From NCBI RefSeq assembly GCF_035046485.1, contig NC_085137.1, positions 253,044,733 through 253,108,732 on the forward strand: a stretch of DNA of 64,000 nucleotides, in the 5' to 3' direction. A model generated the notes under the pieces. That model made no database searches. It saw only the letters and a list, made by a program, of their open reading frames with translations, and was not told the origin of the DNA. The stretch is from Aedes albopictus. Lineage: Eukaryota > Arthropoda > Insecta > Diptera > Culicidae. This document shows, one piece after another, positions 22,301 to 31,200 of this stretch (positions are counted from its first letter, which is position 1; each line of letters begins with the position of its first letter). The translations under genes were made by a program, and so were the position numbers.

Positions 22301-25300
22301 ATCAAAAGAATTCAGAGTAAGTTTTTGACATTCTAACTGCCAATATGATCCTCAGAAATATTTCCTTCTTTCAGTCATAGGCTATTCAGGAATTAGTTGG
22401 CGTTAAAACTGCCAACATTTTATCAAAGATTGTCCTTCTTTGAGTCATAGGCTGCTCTTTCGAGTTATATGATGCGGAGAACAGGGGCATGGTCACTTAA
22501 GTTCATCATTCATTTTTCGGCACAAACGGGATTCTGCCAAATGACCCGGAACCCTCATTCTTAAAGCTCACTCAAGAACCGCTCCTGCGTGAGCAAAGTC
22601 CTGCACTGCCCATGATCGCATATCAGTCCCATCTTTGCTGGGTTTCCTATTCATATGGGACAATTATGCGTTCATAGGCAGTGCATGATTCTGAATCAGC
22701 TTCTCAAGCGTGAGATTTCCATGCAAAATCTTGCTCTCATGAGCCAAGGGGCCTGTCCATAAACTACGTAGACTCTTAGGGAGGGACGGGAGGTCTGGCC
22801 AAAGTCTACGCTCCATACAAATTTCGAAAATTTTCGAAAAAGTTCATCTAATTAGTTGGGAACTTGGTCGCTAGAGGTGCTAATTTACAGGACGTAGCTT
22901 AATTACACTACATGAATCATATAAGAGTGTCAATGCCTTATAAGTGATGAGCCATATTACTAGAAATTCTGCCACTAAGCGGCGTTAGTAAACATGATAA
23001 GTTTTACAGCCTCACAGATGATAAGCTGCTAGATCAAACACTTTACAACGAATTGTAAAAAAGGACTTTTTTTCTCGAGAATATTTAACAAAAAAAAATA
23101 TGATAAAGATTCAGAAGTTCTTATTCATCAGTGCTGAATAGTAATCATATAAATCATGTAAAATGATGTTAACTTACCGGAAAGCACCTCTGTGTTGGTT
23201 TCGACGACAACCGTTCGGAAACAGACGCGATTGTTCGCCTCCTTCCACATGTCGACCCGCAGTGTCTGCCCTGGCAACACTGGCTTTGAGAAGCGGACCT
23301 TTGCAGCTTTGAACAAGCTTGCGTCATCGTTGCCATACTGTTTAAGAACAGCTTTCACGGAAATGCCCATAGTGCACAGACCATGCAGGATTGGAACTTT
23401 GTACCCGGCAATGGCGGAGAAGCTCGGATCGATGTGCATCGGGTTCAGATCACCGGACAGCCGGTACAGAGCGGCCTGATCGCGAGTGGTTTTAATTTGA
23501 ACCGACGCATCCGGAGATCGTTTCGGGTTGGGAACCAAGGTCTTGACCTCGGGGCTTGCCTTAGCTTTACCGCCAAAATTACCGACGCCAACGACGAAGG
23601 TGCTGCTCTGGCCTCGTGCTACCAGCGCACCGTTTTCGTCGAACGATTCGGATTGTGTCACGACTAGGGCACCGGATTTCTTATCCAGCACGTCGATCAC
23701 GGTGGTCGTGGTTGTTAGCACACCGTCCGTCGGAACCGAATCAAACAGCTCGATGTACTGTTCACCGTGAAGAATCTAGAAATTTTAATAAATATTACAA
23801 TTATTATTGGGAATTCTTTTTAACTGAAAAACCTAGAAGATAGTTAGACCAGACCAATGTTGTGTACTTACATTTGTCAAATCAAACTTGGCATGTGGAA
23901 TGGCCTTGGCGGTAAGATCGGAACCCATCACCGACAACAAGCCAGGGAGAATGAAGAACGTCGGCAGTACTGAAAAATCGGGATGATTCTCATACAAGAA
24001 TCGTAGATCGCTCTCATCGGTGACGGTCGCCCCGACTCCCAAAGCGTACAGAATGACGTCCTTATAGTTGAACTTGAAGGTATCACTGATGGAATTTTCC
24101 GCCGACTTTCCCTCGCGCAGCTTCTCCAACACGCCCACCAAAGATAGGCTAGCCTCACCGATGGCATTCAGGTGCTTCGCTTCGGACATGTCGGTTACTT
24201 TGTCCCAAACGTTACGAACGTATTCCGGTGTTACGTCCTCATCAATTGAAGTGCGCAACACGCTACCCTTTCCGCGCACGAAGTGGACTTTCGTTGCCCA
24301 ACCGGCTGCGCTTTCGATGATGGCACCGTTGTCTTCGTTGGACTCATGGCACAGGTATGCAACAACCGGAGCAATCAATTTCGGTTCTGGAAAGAATATG
24401 AACAGTAACTCGTGATTAGGTTTAGATTCGATCAGTAGGGATCTTTGAATTCGGTGACAATCTTCCTTATAAATCCGGGCTGCCGGTTCGCTCTAGATAT
24501 AGTGTTGTCGTTATGAGAACCGAAAGAGAGACTGATGGTAATACAAGTAACGAACTTGCTGTACTCGTTCCTGAGATTTTCCGCTAGCAAATGATTAAAT
24601 GTGATTGGCTTTTGATTCCCTATGAATGTGATAACCTGATATTTTTTCGACAGTGAGTCTGTTATTCGCGCAACATTACTGAAATCGGGATACAAGCATT
24701 TGAAGCTCAAGCTCAGTCGTTGGTGCAGTAAAATCGCCTCCCTGACTGCTATGACGATAAGAAAATAAGAATAACTTATTTCAATGACTTACTCAATTCG
24801 TTGAACAGAATGTCCGGCAAAATTCCTTCCGTCATCCGGGAGGCCGCCGTCGGCACAATAACGTTACAGTGGATGTTGTTCTTCTGTCCTTCGATAGCTA
24901 CCGTATTGGCCAGCCCCACCAGGCCCAGCTTGGCCGCGCTGTAGTTGGCCTGGCCAAAATTTCCATACACACCGGAATTGCTCGAAGTCATAATGATGCG
25001 TCCATAGTTCTGCTTCTTCATAATGGGCCAAGCTGCCCGGGTGGTCATAAAACTACCCTTCATGTGCACATCGTGAATCAGGTTCCAATCTTCGTCGGAA
25101 ATCCGAGCCAGGCTCCGGTCCCGCAGAATGCCCGCATTGTTGATCAGAACGTCGATCCGGCCGAAAGCTTCCATCGCCGTTTGGACGATCTTTTCGCCAT
25201 CGACTACGGAATTATAATCGGCCAAGGCGGTTCCACCGGCCGCCCGGATTTCCTCCACCACCTTGTCGGCCGCATTGGATTTTCCCTGGCCGTGGAAGTT

Positions 25301-25441
25301 TCCGCCCAAGTCATTCACCACCACTTTGGCCCCGCGGGATGCAAACAGCAGGGCGTACTCCCGGCCCAACCCGGCTCCGGCACCGGTGACAACCACAACG
25401 CGGCCATCGTAACGCAGTTGATTTCCGTCGGCAGAAACCAT
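9196..25441 (-). CDS. Mfe2: peroxisomal multifunctional enzyme type 2 (HSD17B4/Mfe2), 3' end outside window
   Basis: This bifunctional enzyme hydrates 2-enoyl-CoA and oxidises (3R)-hydroxyacyl-CoA in peroxisomal beta-oxidation. Coding exons on the minus strand are 25441-24793, 24386-23872, 23775-23178 and 9381-9196. All have GT-AG borders and phases that join without a stop, giving about 649 residues so far. Residues 1-300 are a short-chain dehydrogenase: TGAGAGLG at 19-26, NNAG at 101-104, Tyr167 and Lys171 (YxxxK). The hot-dog hydratase 2 half carries [10 protein letters not shown], with Asp497 and His502 in the catalytic positions of the family. The fourth exon starts an SCP2 domain. The ATG at 25441 is preceded by a probable 5' UTR intron (acceptor near 25454, donor near 25794). 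The final exon with the rest of SCP2 and the PTS1 tail is not visible and should lie left of base 1. The third intron is 13.8 kb of transposons. Confidence 0.93.
9757..10190. mobile_element. foldback element, copy C (short, diverged)
   Basis: The left flank (ACAGAAAATAATGGATAACTG, 9757) and right flank (CCGATTTTTATC...ATATTAGTTACACAATAC, about 10128-10170) match the two arms of the foldback family at 1221-4880 and 45278-46910. The centre is occupied by a separate TA-flanked MITE (9819-10031). Confidence 0.5.
9819..10031. mobile_element. TA-flanked MITE (GGGTCTTGTA ends)
   Basis: GGGTCTTGTATCATTTGGGC on the left pairs with the reverse complement on the right (GCCCAAATAGTACAAGACCC). TA at 9817-9818 and 10032-10033 frames it. 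The palindrome extends through most of the 213 bp (also AATTTTTGTATAGAGT... against ACTCTATACAAAAATT in the centre). Non-coding. Confidence 0.75.
11065..12282. mobile_element. TA-flanked element with GGGGGTGAGATTGGGTC repeats
   Basis: The ends are CCGTCGATGGGGGTGA (left) and the reverse complement of CCCCCAACGACGG (right), each next to TA (11063-11064 and 12283-12284). The subterminal motif GGGGTGAGATTGGGTCAA recurs inside near 11095, 11470 and 12083 and inverted near 12255. This is typical of transposase-binding repeats. There is no transposase frame, so it is probably a 1.2 kb non-autonomous Tc1/mariner-like derivative. Confidence 0.7.
13455..13525 (+). tRNA. tRNA-like sequence (pseudo-tRNA or SINE head), anticodon loop CTAGCGA
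   Basis: ACTCGGTAGCTTAGTTGG forms an A-box-like D arm. CTTGT/ATAAG close a seven-base loop with AGC in the anticodon position (Ala-like). GTGAG/CTCAC close a T arm whose B-box GAGTTGAAATCTC is mutated from GTTCGA. The acceptor stem is imperfect. It lies within the Helitron-like insert. The damaged B box and the ordinary flank make a decayed SINE head or tRNA pseudogene more likely than a working tRNA. Confidence 0.4.
13763..14010 (-). mobile_element. Feilai-like SINE fragment, diverged and interrupted
   Basis: The tail-side sequence (TTCTTCTTGGTATAACGTCC...CTGCTTCTCAGC equivalent, 13763-13825) and a head-side piece (AATACCCGCGAGTTTACTGC, 13960-14010) match the complete minus-strand copy at 35681-35948. 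The middle is replaced by the local gaacattct-type repeat. Confidence 0.55.
16466..16743 (-). mobile_element. Feilai-like tRNA-derived SINE
   Basis: Full-length copy on the minus strand. The polymerase III B box (GGTTCGATTCC) is at about 16665-16675 and the CTT-repeat tail lies on the left. Perfect 14 bp target duplications TTTTCGAACCATCT flank it at 16452-16465 and 16744-16757. It inserted into the RNase H region of the LOA element just after the FFTDGSK motif. It is non-autonomous and depends on a non-LTR reverse transcriptase. Confidence 0.9.
17130..20465 (+). mobile_element. RTE-type non-LTR retrotransposon, degenerate
   Basis: The layout is a roughly 400 bp GC-rich leader, an apurinic-type endonuclease, a reverse transcriptase, a C-terminal region and a short 3' tail ending in AAATAAATGAATGAAT. 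A tail of short repeats without a long 3' UTR is typical of the RTE clade, and the architecture resembles JAM1 of Aedes aegypti as I remember it. The element sits inside the Mfe2 intron, opposite in strand to the gene, directly next to the LOA remnant. Partial relatives occur at 32150-32990 and 36340-37860. Confidence 0.8.
17600..20360 (+). pseudogene. RTE endonuclease/reverse transcriptase, disrupted
   Basis: The endonuclease starts near 17635 ([10 protein letters not shown], then [10 protein letters not shown]). It shifts frame near 17775 and continues with [22 protein letters not shown] (from 17817) and [10 protein letters not shown]. The reverse transcriptase frame (18061-19941, 626 codons open) holds [54 protein letters not shown] and the catalytic box. 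That box reads FADAMDII instead of FADDMDII, so the second metal-binding Asp is lost. A stop at 19939 and further shifts separate the C-terminal part ([20 protein letters not shown], 20052-20363), which ends [16 protein letters not shown]. Frame breaks plus the active-site change mean no working enzyme. Confidence 0.85.
20752..22296. mobile_element. inverted-repeat element with CCCAAGTAACAA ends
   Basis: CCCAAGTAACAA at 20752 pairs with TTGTTACTTGGG ending 22296, with TA at 20750-20751 and 22297-22298. Inside, ataacgttcttgatg-like stretches recur (about 21447, 21551). No transposase domain was recognised and small open frames are not convincing. It is probably a non-autonomous DNA element of 1.5 kb. 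The terminal match is short, so the borders are less certain than for the other TA-flanked elements. Confidence 0.5.
22299..23130. other. intronic DNA with short repeats, no gene
   Basis: It holds a duplicated patch (cttctttcagtcataggct at about 22370, cttctttgagtcataggct at about 22436), the 78 bp palindrome listed separately, and near 22755 a segment (tccataaactacgtagact) that looks like dispersed repeat. All lie in the large Mfe2 intron. Confidence 0.45.
22605..22682. mobile_element. 78 bp palindromic micro-MITE, copy 1
   Basis: ACTGCCCATGATCGCATA pairs with TTATGCGTTCATAGGCAGT. The loop side carries CAGTCCCATCTTTGCTGGG against CATATGGGACAA. A second copy of identical length is at 55931-56008. 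TGCA on both sides may be a target duplication. Confidence 0.7.
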
Positions 25442-25794
25442 CTTTCTCTTCTGCTGCAGATTCTAATCCCACTTGACCTATGGAGTTGGAAAAAAAAGTG
25501 CTTAAATTAGCTTGTTTGTTCCAGAACAATCTTATCTCTATTTTGCTGATGCAGCCGGCCCCAGCGGAGAAATGATACGGCACGGGGCCACAATCAGTGA
25601 ATTCACACCGAAAGAGCCAAGTCATGCATATTATAAGAGGCCGAAGTACATTAGGTAATTTCTTAAAGCACTCATTTGCAGTCTCAAATTAGTATGCAAC
25701 AAGTTTGACCTGTCCCTGTACTCGACCATTATCCGCCTTGAAGAGGTGAAGGAATAACTTTTACTACCATAGAAAATTTATAATTCTTACCTTT

Positions 25795-26090
25795 TGGACG
25801 CTTGAACTATCGAAATTTCAACAAAATTCTTCACCGTAAATTGAGCAAACCCAAAGAACTAAACTGCAAAACAAAAAACAATGCAGACGACGATGGACTT
25901 TGGAACAAGTCGAACTTTCAAAGCAAAATCACTTTTACACAACAAAAAGGCGATATGCGTACTTCGCGAACTCTGCAACTCCACTGATTCGCTCAGCCCC
26001 TGGTTCAGTTTTATGAATGAGAGTGAATCAAACGAATCGAATGAACCGACGAAAATGAATTTTATGTTGACAGTGCACCGTGGTTCAAAA
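25795..26090 (-). promoter_or_regulatory. Mfe2: probable Mfe2 5' UTR exon and promoter region
   Basis: On the minus strand, CCAAAAG|GTAAGAATT at about 25800-25786 is a good splice donor, and a matching acceptor CTGCAG lies at 25454-25459, just before the ATG at 25441. This suggests a non-coding first exon upstream of 25795. No TATA box was fixed. The exact start site needs transcript data. Confidence 0.4.
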
Positions 26091-26139
26091 TCATAATTAT
26101 TGACCGTCCAGTTCCAAACTGTTCACGACCGTTCGCAAC

Positions 26140-26322
26140 AGACGAGTGCACCGATGAACTGAATTCATCGCGGTCCGAGAATTTTGACACTACAGCGGGG
26201 TCGTTCCCAATCAGAATTGTTCAATTCTGATTGGAAATCTTTCACTTCTGATTGGAAGCGACCCCGCTCTAGTGTCAAAATTCTCGGACCGCGATGAATT
26301 CAGTTCATCGGTGCACTCGTCT
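26140..26322. mobile_element. hairpin MITE (family with ATTCATCGCGGTCCGAGAATT), copy 1
   Basis: AGACGAGTGCACCGATGAAC at 26140 pairs with its reverse complement ending 26322. The arms share ATTCATCGCGGTCCGAG and AGCGGGGTCG, with a short loop containing AATCAGAATTG/CAATTCTGATT. A second copy is at 43073-43238, but the outer 9-12 bp of the two copies differ (see findings). Confidence 0.8.
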
Positions 26323-26361
26323 ACAGTCGGCGTCAGTGGGGTGACACGGCTGTCAAACTCG

Positions 26362-26580
26362 GTATTGTGCGTTTAGCACTAAGTTGATTTCCGAAAAAAC
26401 TTCATTGACTTCCGCTGCCTTTCCTATGCGTTAAACATTACGTCGGAAGTAGTGCGCTGTATAGCAAACCAGATTTACTGTACAGCGCACTACTTCCGAC
26501 GTTATGTTTAACGCATAGGAAAGGCAGCGGAAGTCAATGAAGTTTTTTCGGAAATCAATTTAGTGCTAAACGCACAATAC
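26362..26580. mobile_element. hairpin MITE with ~97 bp arms
   Basis: GTATTGTGCGTTTAGCACTA at 26362 and its near-perfect reverse complement ending 26580 form arms of about 97 bp around a loop of roughly 20 bases (TAGCAAACCAGATTTACTG). Arm words include GACTTCCGCTGCCTTTCC and CGTCGGAAGTAGTGCGC. A smaller related hairpin (GTCGGACGTAGTGCGC) lies near 45690. Confidence 0.8.
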
Positions 26581-26582
26581 AT

Positions 26583-27650
26583 CGCCGCTCCACCCAACAT
26601 CATTTTTGGTACGGCGCGTTTTGGTACCCACTTTCTGGTCGGTTTACCCTAACTTGCTACTGATTTTCAGGTGTGTGGCTCGTGTGTTGCTAGTGCTTAT
26701 TTCAGAAATTACACATTTCAAACGAAATCGTTATTTTTGATGATAGTTTCTCTTTCCTTATCACTTTGCACGATATTATATGTAGCAGCGAAGCAGTGTC
26801 GATGTTTCCAGCGCATTTTTTTCATAAATTAAGCAATCAAAACAAAAACATTGGACGCCATGTTCAATTGAATGCTGGGTAGATGATTCTGGCCCTTCGT
26901 CATCCCCCTGTTTCAAACGGTCGGTGAAACAGTCGGTGACGGATTTGACAGCAGAAATGAGCGAGAAAGATTTCGGCGCGCAAACGCGTTTTCAAAAACA
27001 TTCAATAGGCCCTGACAGCGCCGCAGTGCTGCCGCCTGGCGGGAGTCGTATGGCAAACGTGAGAAAAAACGAGACAAAACACGTTTGTTCATACTTCTTC
27101 ACGCACACGATGACAGATACAAATGGGATTTCCCATGGAGAGAAAATTGAGGTTAAATTTCGATGCAAAACTCTATTATAGAGGGTGCTAGTGAGATGCC
27201 AAACGATGTTTTTGAAACGAATTTCTTCTAAGTAATATGTCTGTTTGTCTGTGCTTTGGATGTGGTTTGGCACATGGATTGCCATGACGAGTGTAGAACA
27301 CCTTGTGCAACTCCTCAGTAAATTTATGTCAGTGTAGGCACAAAAGTTCATTCTTTGGTTTTTCTGATTCATGATTTTGACATGTCATCGTCATCATCAT
27401 CGCCATCATCGTCATCATCACCATCTGACACGCCAGTGACAAAACGAAAGCAAAACATTCGAATTTGTTCCTGATGAAATTTTTATCTAAAACTGTAGAA
27501 TAAAGCAAAATTAATGTAAAAAGGTATGTATCCATCATCAAAATAATGGGTTAGCTAACACGCAGTCGTTTATCATCTGCTTTTGCATAACTGTAGCTCT
27601 CTTTCTGTGTCCTCACTGCTGACTATAACTGGTCCTGAGCCAACCTCGCT
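26583..27650. other. intergenic region upstream of JTB, no gene recognised
   Basis: It contains a CAT/ATC-rich trinucleotide repeat (catcgtcatcatcatcgcc, about 27385-27425), a GC-rich patch near 27015-27050 and otherwise AT-rich sequence. No supported coding exon was found. The JTB promoter is expected at its right end, near 27550-27650. Confidence 0.45.
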
Positions 27651-27658
27651 GCCCAACA

Positions 27659-28240
27659 ATGATAGAGAATCTGTCCAAGAAGCGAATGGTATTTGGGATT
27701 AGTTGTTTGATTCTGTGAGTACCTTGCGCAAGTTTTCCAAAAACTAAAAGTTCCGGAACTAAACCACATCCGTCCATACCGTTTTCAGATTGACGATCGT
27801 GGTGCTGATCATCGAGTCCAAATGGATGAAAGCCGGAACGCGGCGACAAGAGTTCATCATCGAGAATAATTCCACCTGCTGGAAGCGGGAATCGTACGAA
27901 GTGATCAAAGATTGCCACCCCTGTACGGCGTTCGAGATTGCCAGCAGATCGCAGGGGGTTTGCGTGCTCACCCACAACAAGGAAGTGCTCAAGTGCATGA
28001 GTGGCGAGATTGTTACTCGGAGGTATGTGATTTATAGGCAGTCGTGGCACTCAATTTCAAACAAATTACCTTGCTTTCAGCTGTGATCGAGTCGCCTGGC
28101 TGGACGAGAAGCACTACTGGTCGTTCCAGATATCGCTGACCATTGTGGGGTGTCTTTCGACGGCTGTATCATTCCTACGACAGAAATCGCTCAACCGAAG
28201 GGCTATGCTCAAAATCCAAAACCAACTGGGAACCTGTTGA
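27659..28240 (+). CDS. JTB: JTB (jumping translocation breakpoint) family protein
   Basis: Three exons (27659-27714, 27789-28022, 28081-28240) with GT-AG borders join to 150 codons, close to human JTB (about 146 residues as I recall). The N-terminus (MIENLSKKRMVFGISCLIL, then LTIVVLIIES) is a signal/anchor segment. A luminal cysteine module follows: CHPCTAFEI, then C, C and RSCDRVAWLDEKHYW. A transmembrane segment (about residues 107-128, FQISLTIVGCLSTAVSF) precedes a basic tail (LRQKSLNRRAMLKIQNQL), exactly the JTB layout. JTB proteins are small type I membrane proteins linked to cytokinesis and mitochondria. The exact role in insects is not shown here. The gene lies 54 bp upstream of the GSTCD start on the same strand. 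Confidence 0.88.
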
Positions 28241-28294
28241 GAGTTAATGAACAAAACCATTTAGACAAGTTAAATTAAGTTCTTTTTATCTAGA

Positions 28295-31200
28295 ATGATT
28301 CACCTCTACTTGGAATATTACTTGAAGCGCTGTGACGATGGGACAATCGCCGTTAAAGTCCCTGTTGAAAGCTATGTAGTCGTGGCGCTGAGCAAATACC
28401 TGCGCCATCCAGCAATCGGCGGTGATCTTCTGGTCAATTTTGTTCAATGCAAAACTGGAGTTGAGGATCGACGTGACAGTGTATGGTTGAATTTAACTGA
28501 GTACGAGGTTAGCTTCTTTCAAGCTGGCGAATGGCCTACCACCGCTACCTTTTGTCAATTGCCGACGCTTAAGAACGATGCCTGGATCGTCTCCGGTCTC
28601 TGTGGCATCTGTAGACACATTACCAAATTCCATCAGTCTTACTCGCCTAATCCTAAGAACATCCTAGGCTTCAAAGGTAACACTCTGCTGGCGCCCGCCG
28701 AGGTGTCCATGTGGACCAAGTTCTGCGAGGTCGATGTTGAGGCGTGTGTTCGCGAAGTGCTTCAACTTCCTAGTAGCACATCCATAGTCCTTCCAACTGA
28801 TCTGGGCAAGCTAGAGAGTCATCTTGCTCAACCTTTGAAAGTTCACAACATCTACAAATTGGTCAACAACGTCCAGAACGTGAAGGTTTCTTCAAGCCAA
28901 GAGTACGAAAAGTTGAGCGGCGAGACCAATCGATTCAACTTCCACGCCAATCACAAGTTCGCCGAGGGCTATGACAAAACCCTTGCCGATGTGATCATCT
29001 TCATCTGCATCCATTTGATAAGCAAACGAATTCCAAAGGAACGGCTGTTGGATCACCTACCCAGGATTGCCAGCTGGTACGATCGCGTTGTATCCGACGA
29101 TAATTGTGAGCTGCTGGAAGTTTGCGAAGAGCTTCTTCTGAACGACCAAACTCAGTTGGGTGTGTTGGAAGCGGAACAGCTGGAGGTAGAAGTTCCAACG
29201 AGTTTCAGTCTCTACAAGGCGGACACTAAGAAACTGAATCTGTTGGGTGACAAAGTACTTACCACCAATCAACCGGAAGTGTTGGGAATCCTGGAGAAGG
29301 TTAAACGCTTGGATTTGCAGGTGGAGAGTTCGCCGAACGATCGTGATGACAACCTGTTCGAATGGGATGCAGTTCCGTTGGATGCCAAACCGGAGGGTGA
29401 GTATAAGATCATTCTACCTAGCTTGTTTCCTGACATCACATAAACCTTTAACCCCTTCGAGATGACTTTGTTCACTAACCTCGCCGCTGTAGAACGCGTC
29501 AGCGAAGTGCAAATGACCCAACCGTTCTGAAAGGGTTAAAAAATGAGGAATTTAGGATCCGATTGTGGAGAGGTACCCTGAGGTACGTCGGCTTGAAGGT
29601 GAACAAGTGATGCGTTGGGATCTGGTGTTCTGGGAAATTTGCCGAACAGTGAAGATGTGATGCTTTGTTGTAAACGCAGGTCAACGAAGTCGACATGATA
29701 AATTCCAACGGATTCAGTTTCGTCTTATCTTCAATGTGCTTCGGACCCGGTAACTGGTTCATAAGTATGTCTGCCGCCTGAAGATGTATTCCAACTTGAT
29801 AGTTTTAGCTTCGACTCGTTCCCAAACATAGTGATGCCTGATGTGCTTGCTTCACGCTCCACCAAATAGATGTATCCCTTGTTACAAAGGATCACCAAAG
29901 TTTCGTTCGTTACAGGAAACCTTCTCACCACATGTACTCTTGAGTTGTAGTTGACAGAGCCATGTATTCTGCTTTGGTTTGTCTATTGTACTCCTCAGGT
30001 ACAGTGCACGTGACAAGGATTACTGCAATACCTTGATCCCTGCGCTACGGATTGAAGTCCCCTGATTAAATTTCTGAATGGAACATCTTTCATCATCTTC
30101 TTTTCTTCTTCATATACAGGACACATTTTCTTCGTGAGCCTCTGGTGGGTAGAAGTGGGAAGTAGGAGCAGTATTCAAGTCGGTCAAAAAAACTTCTTCA
30201 ACAGCTGGCCCATGTAGTGTTCCGCGTCGATTGCCGTCTGATTTGGTGATTTGGTCACCTGTAGTTCTTGTCCACCATGGCCACGCAGGCCATAGCGAGG
30301 CTAGCTCCATCGATGCGTGTTTTTTTTTAATAAATAATAAATAAAAAAGAACGTAAGACACCTTCCATCAAACTAGACGGCTGCCGACTGATACCTCAAT
30401 CAGCAACCGACACACTCTTTATTCCATTTAGGCATAGACGCCAACTTGTGACGTAGTTGGGGGGGCGAAGCTCTCCAAAATTGGACAAAATTCAACTTTT
30501 TTTAGCTCAATGCACTAGTTTTCACGTAAATATTCCTAAACTAGATGAACTGCGTCGAAATTTTACGAATTTGGTTGATTTTGAGAGGCCTCGCCCCCCC
30601 AACTACGTCACAAGTTGGCGCGTATGCATTCAGGTATATACAATTCAACATTCTTCTTTTATAATAATATACCTACGACATCTCTCCAGCAATTCTACCC
30701 ATCAACAATACTGTAATCCTCACGTACCTGAAGGTTCGACGCTACCTAACTTCCAACAGTTCTAACACCTGTTTAACTGGTCCCAAGTCCTTCATCCGGA
30801 ACGTTGCGTTGAGCTGCTTCTTGATACTGGCCACCAACCGCCTATCGTTCGGAAGAATGGGTCCATGTATATCGCTATTATGACGAACTTTCCTTCGACA
30901 ATCCAATGGTAAACGCAACTACCGAACTTCGACCACTTGAACCCCATGTGCTTCAGCTTAGTGTCCAACTTACGGTTCCAAACTTTACTGACCTGCTTCA
31001 GGCAATACAGAGATTTTTATAGCTTCCATACTTTCGTCGACTCCCAGTACTCACTGTGTTCAAAAATTTGTTGCAAACCAACATCTTCTTTGGAATGTGT
31101 GGTACTCCGTAAACTGATGCGCTGCCACCCGATCGCCGCAAACCCGTACAAGACTCTTCAGGTCCCGCGTCACATAGGATACCACAGAATGTAATGGGAA

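Noticed and set aside
24869..25510. A 213-codon plus-strand frame opposite the Mfe2 dehydrogenase exon.
   Set aside because: Antisense shadow of a GC-rich SDR exon with clear catalytic motifs on the minus strand.
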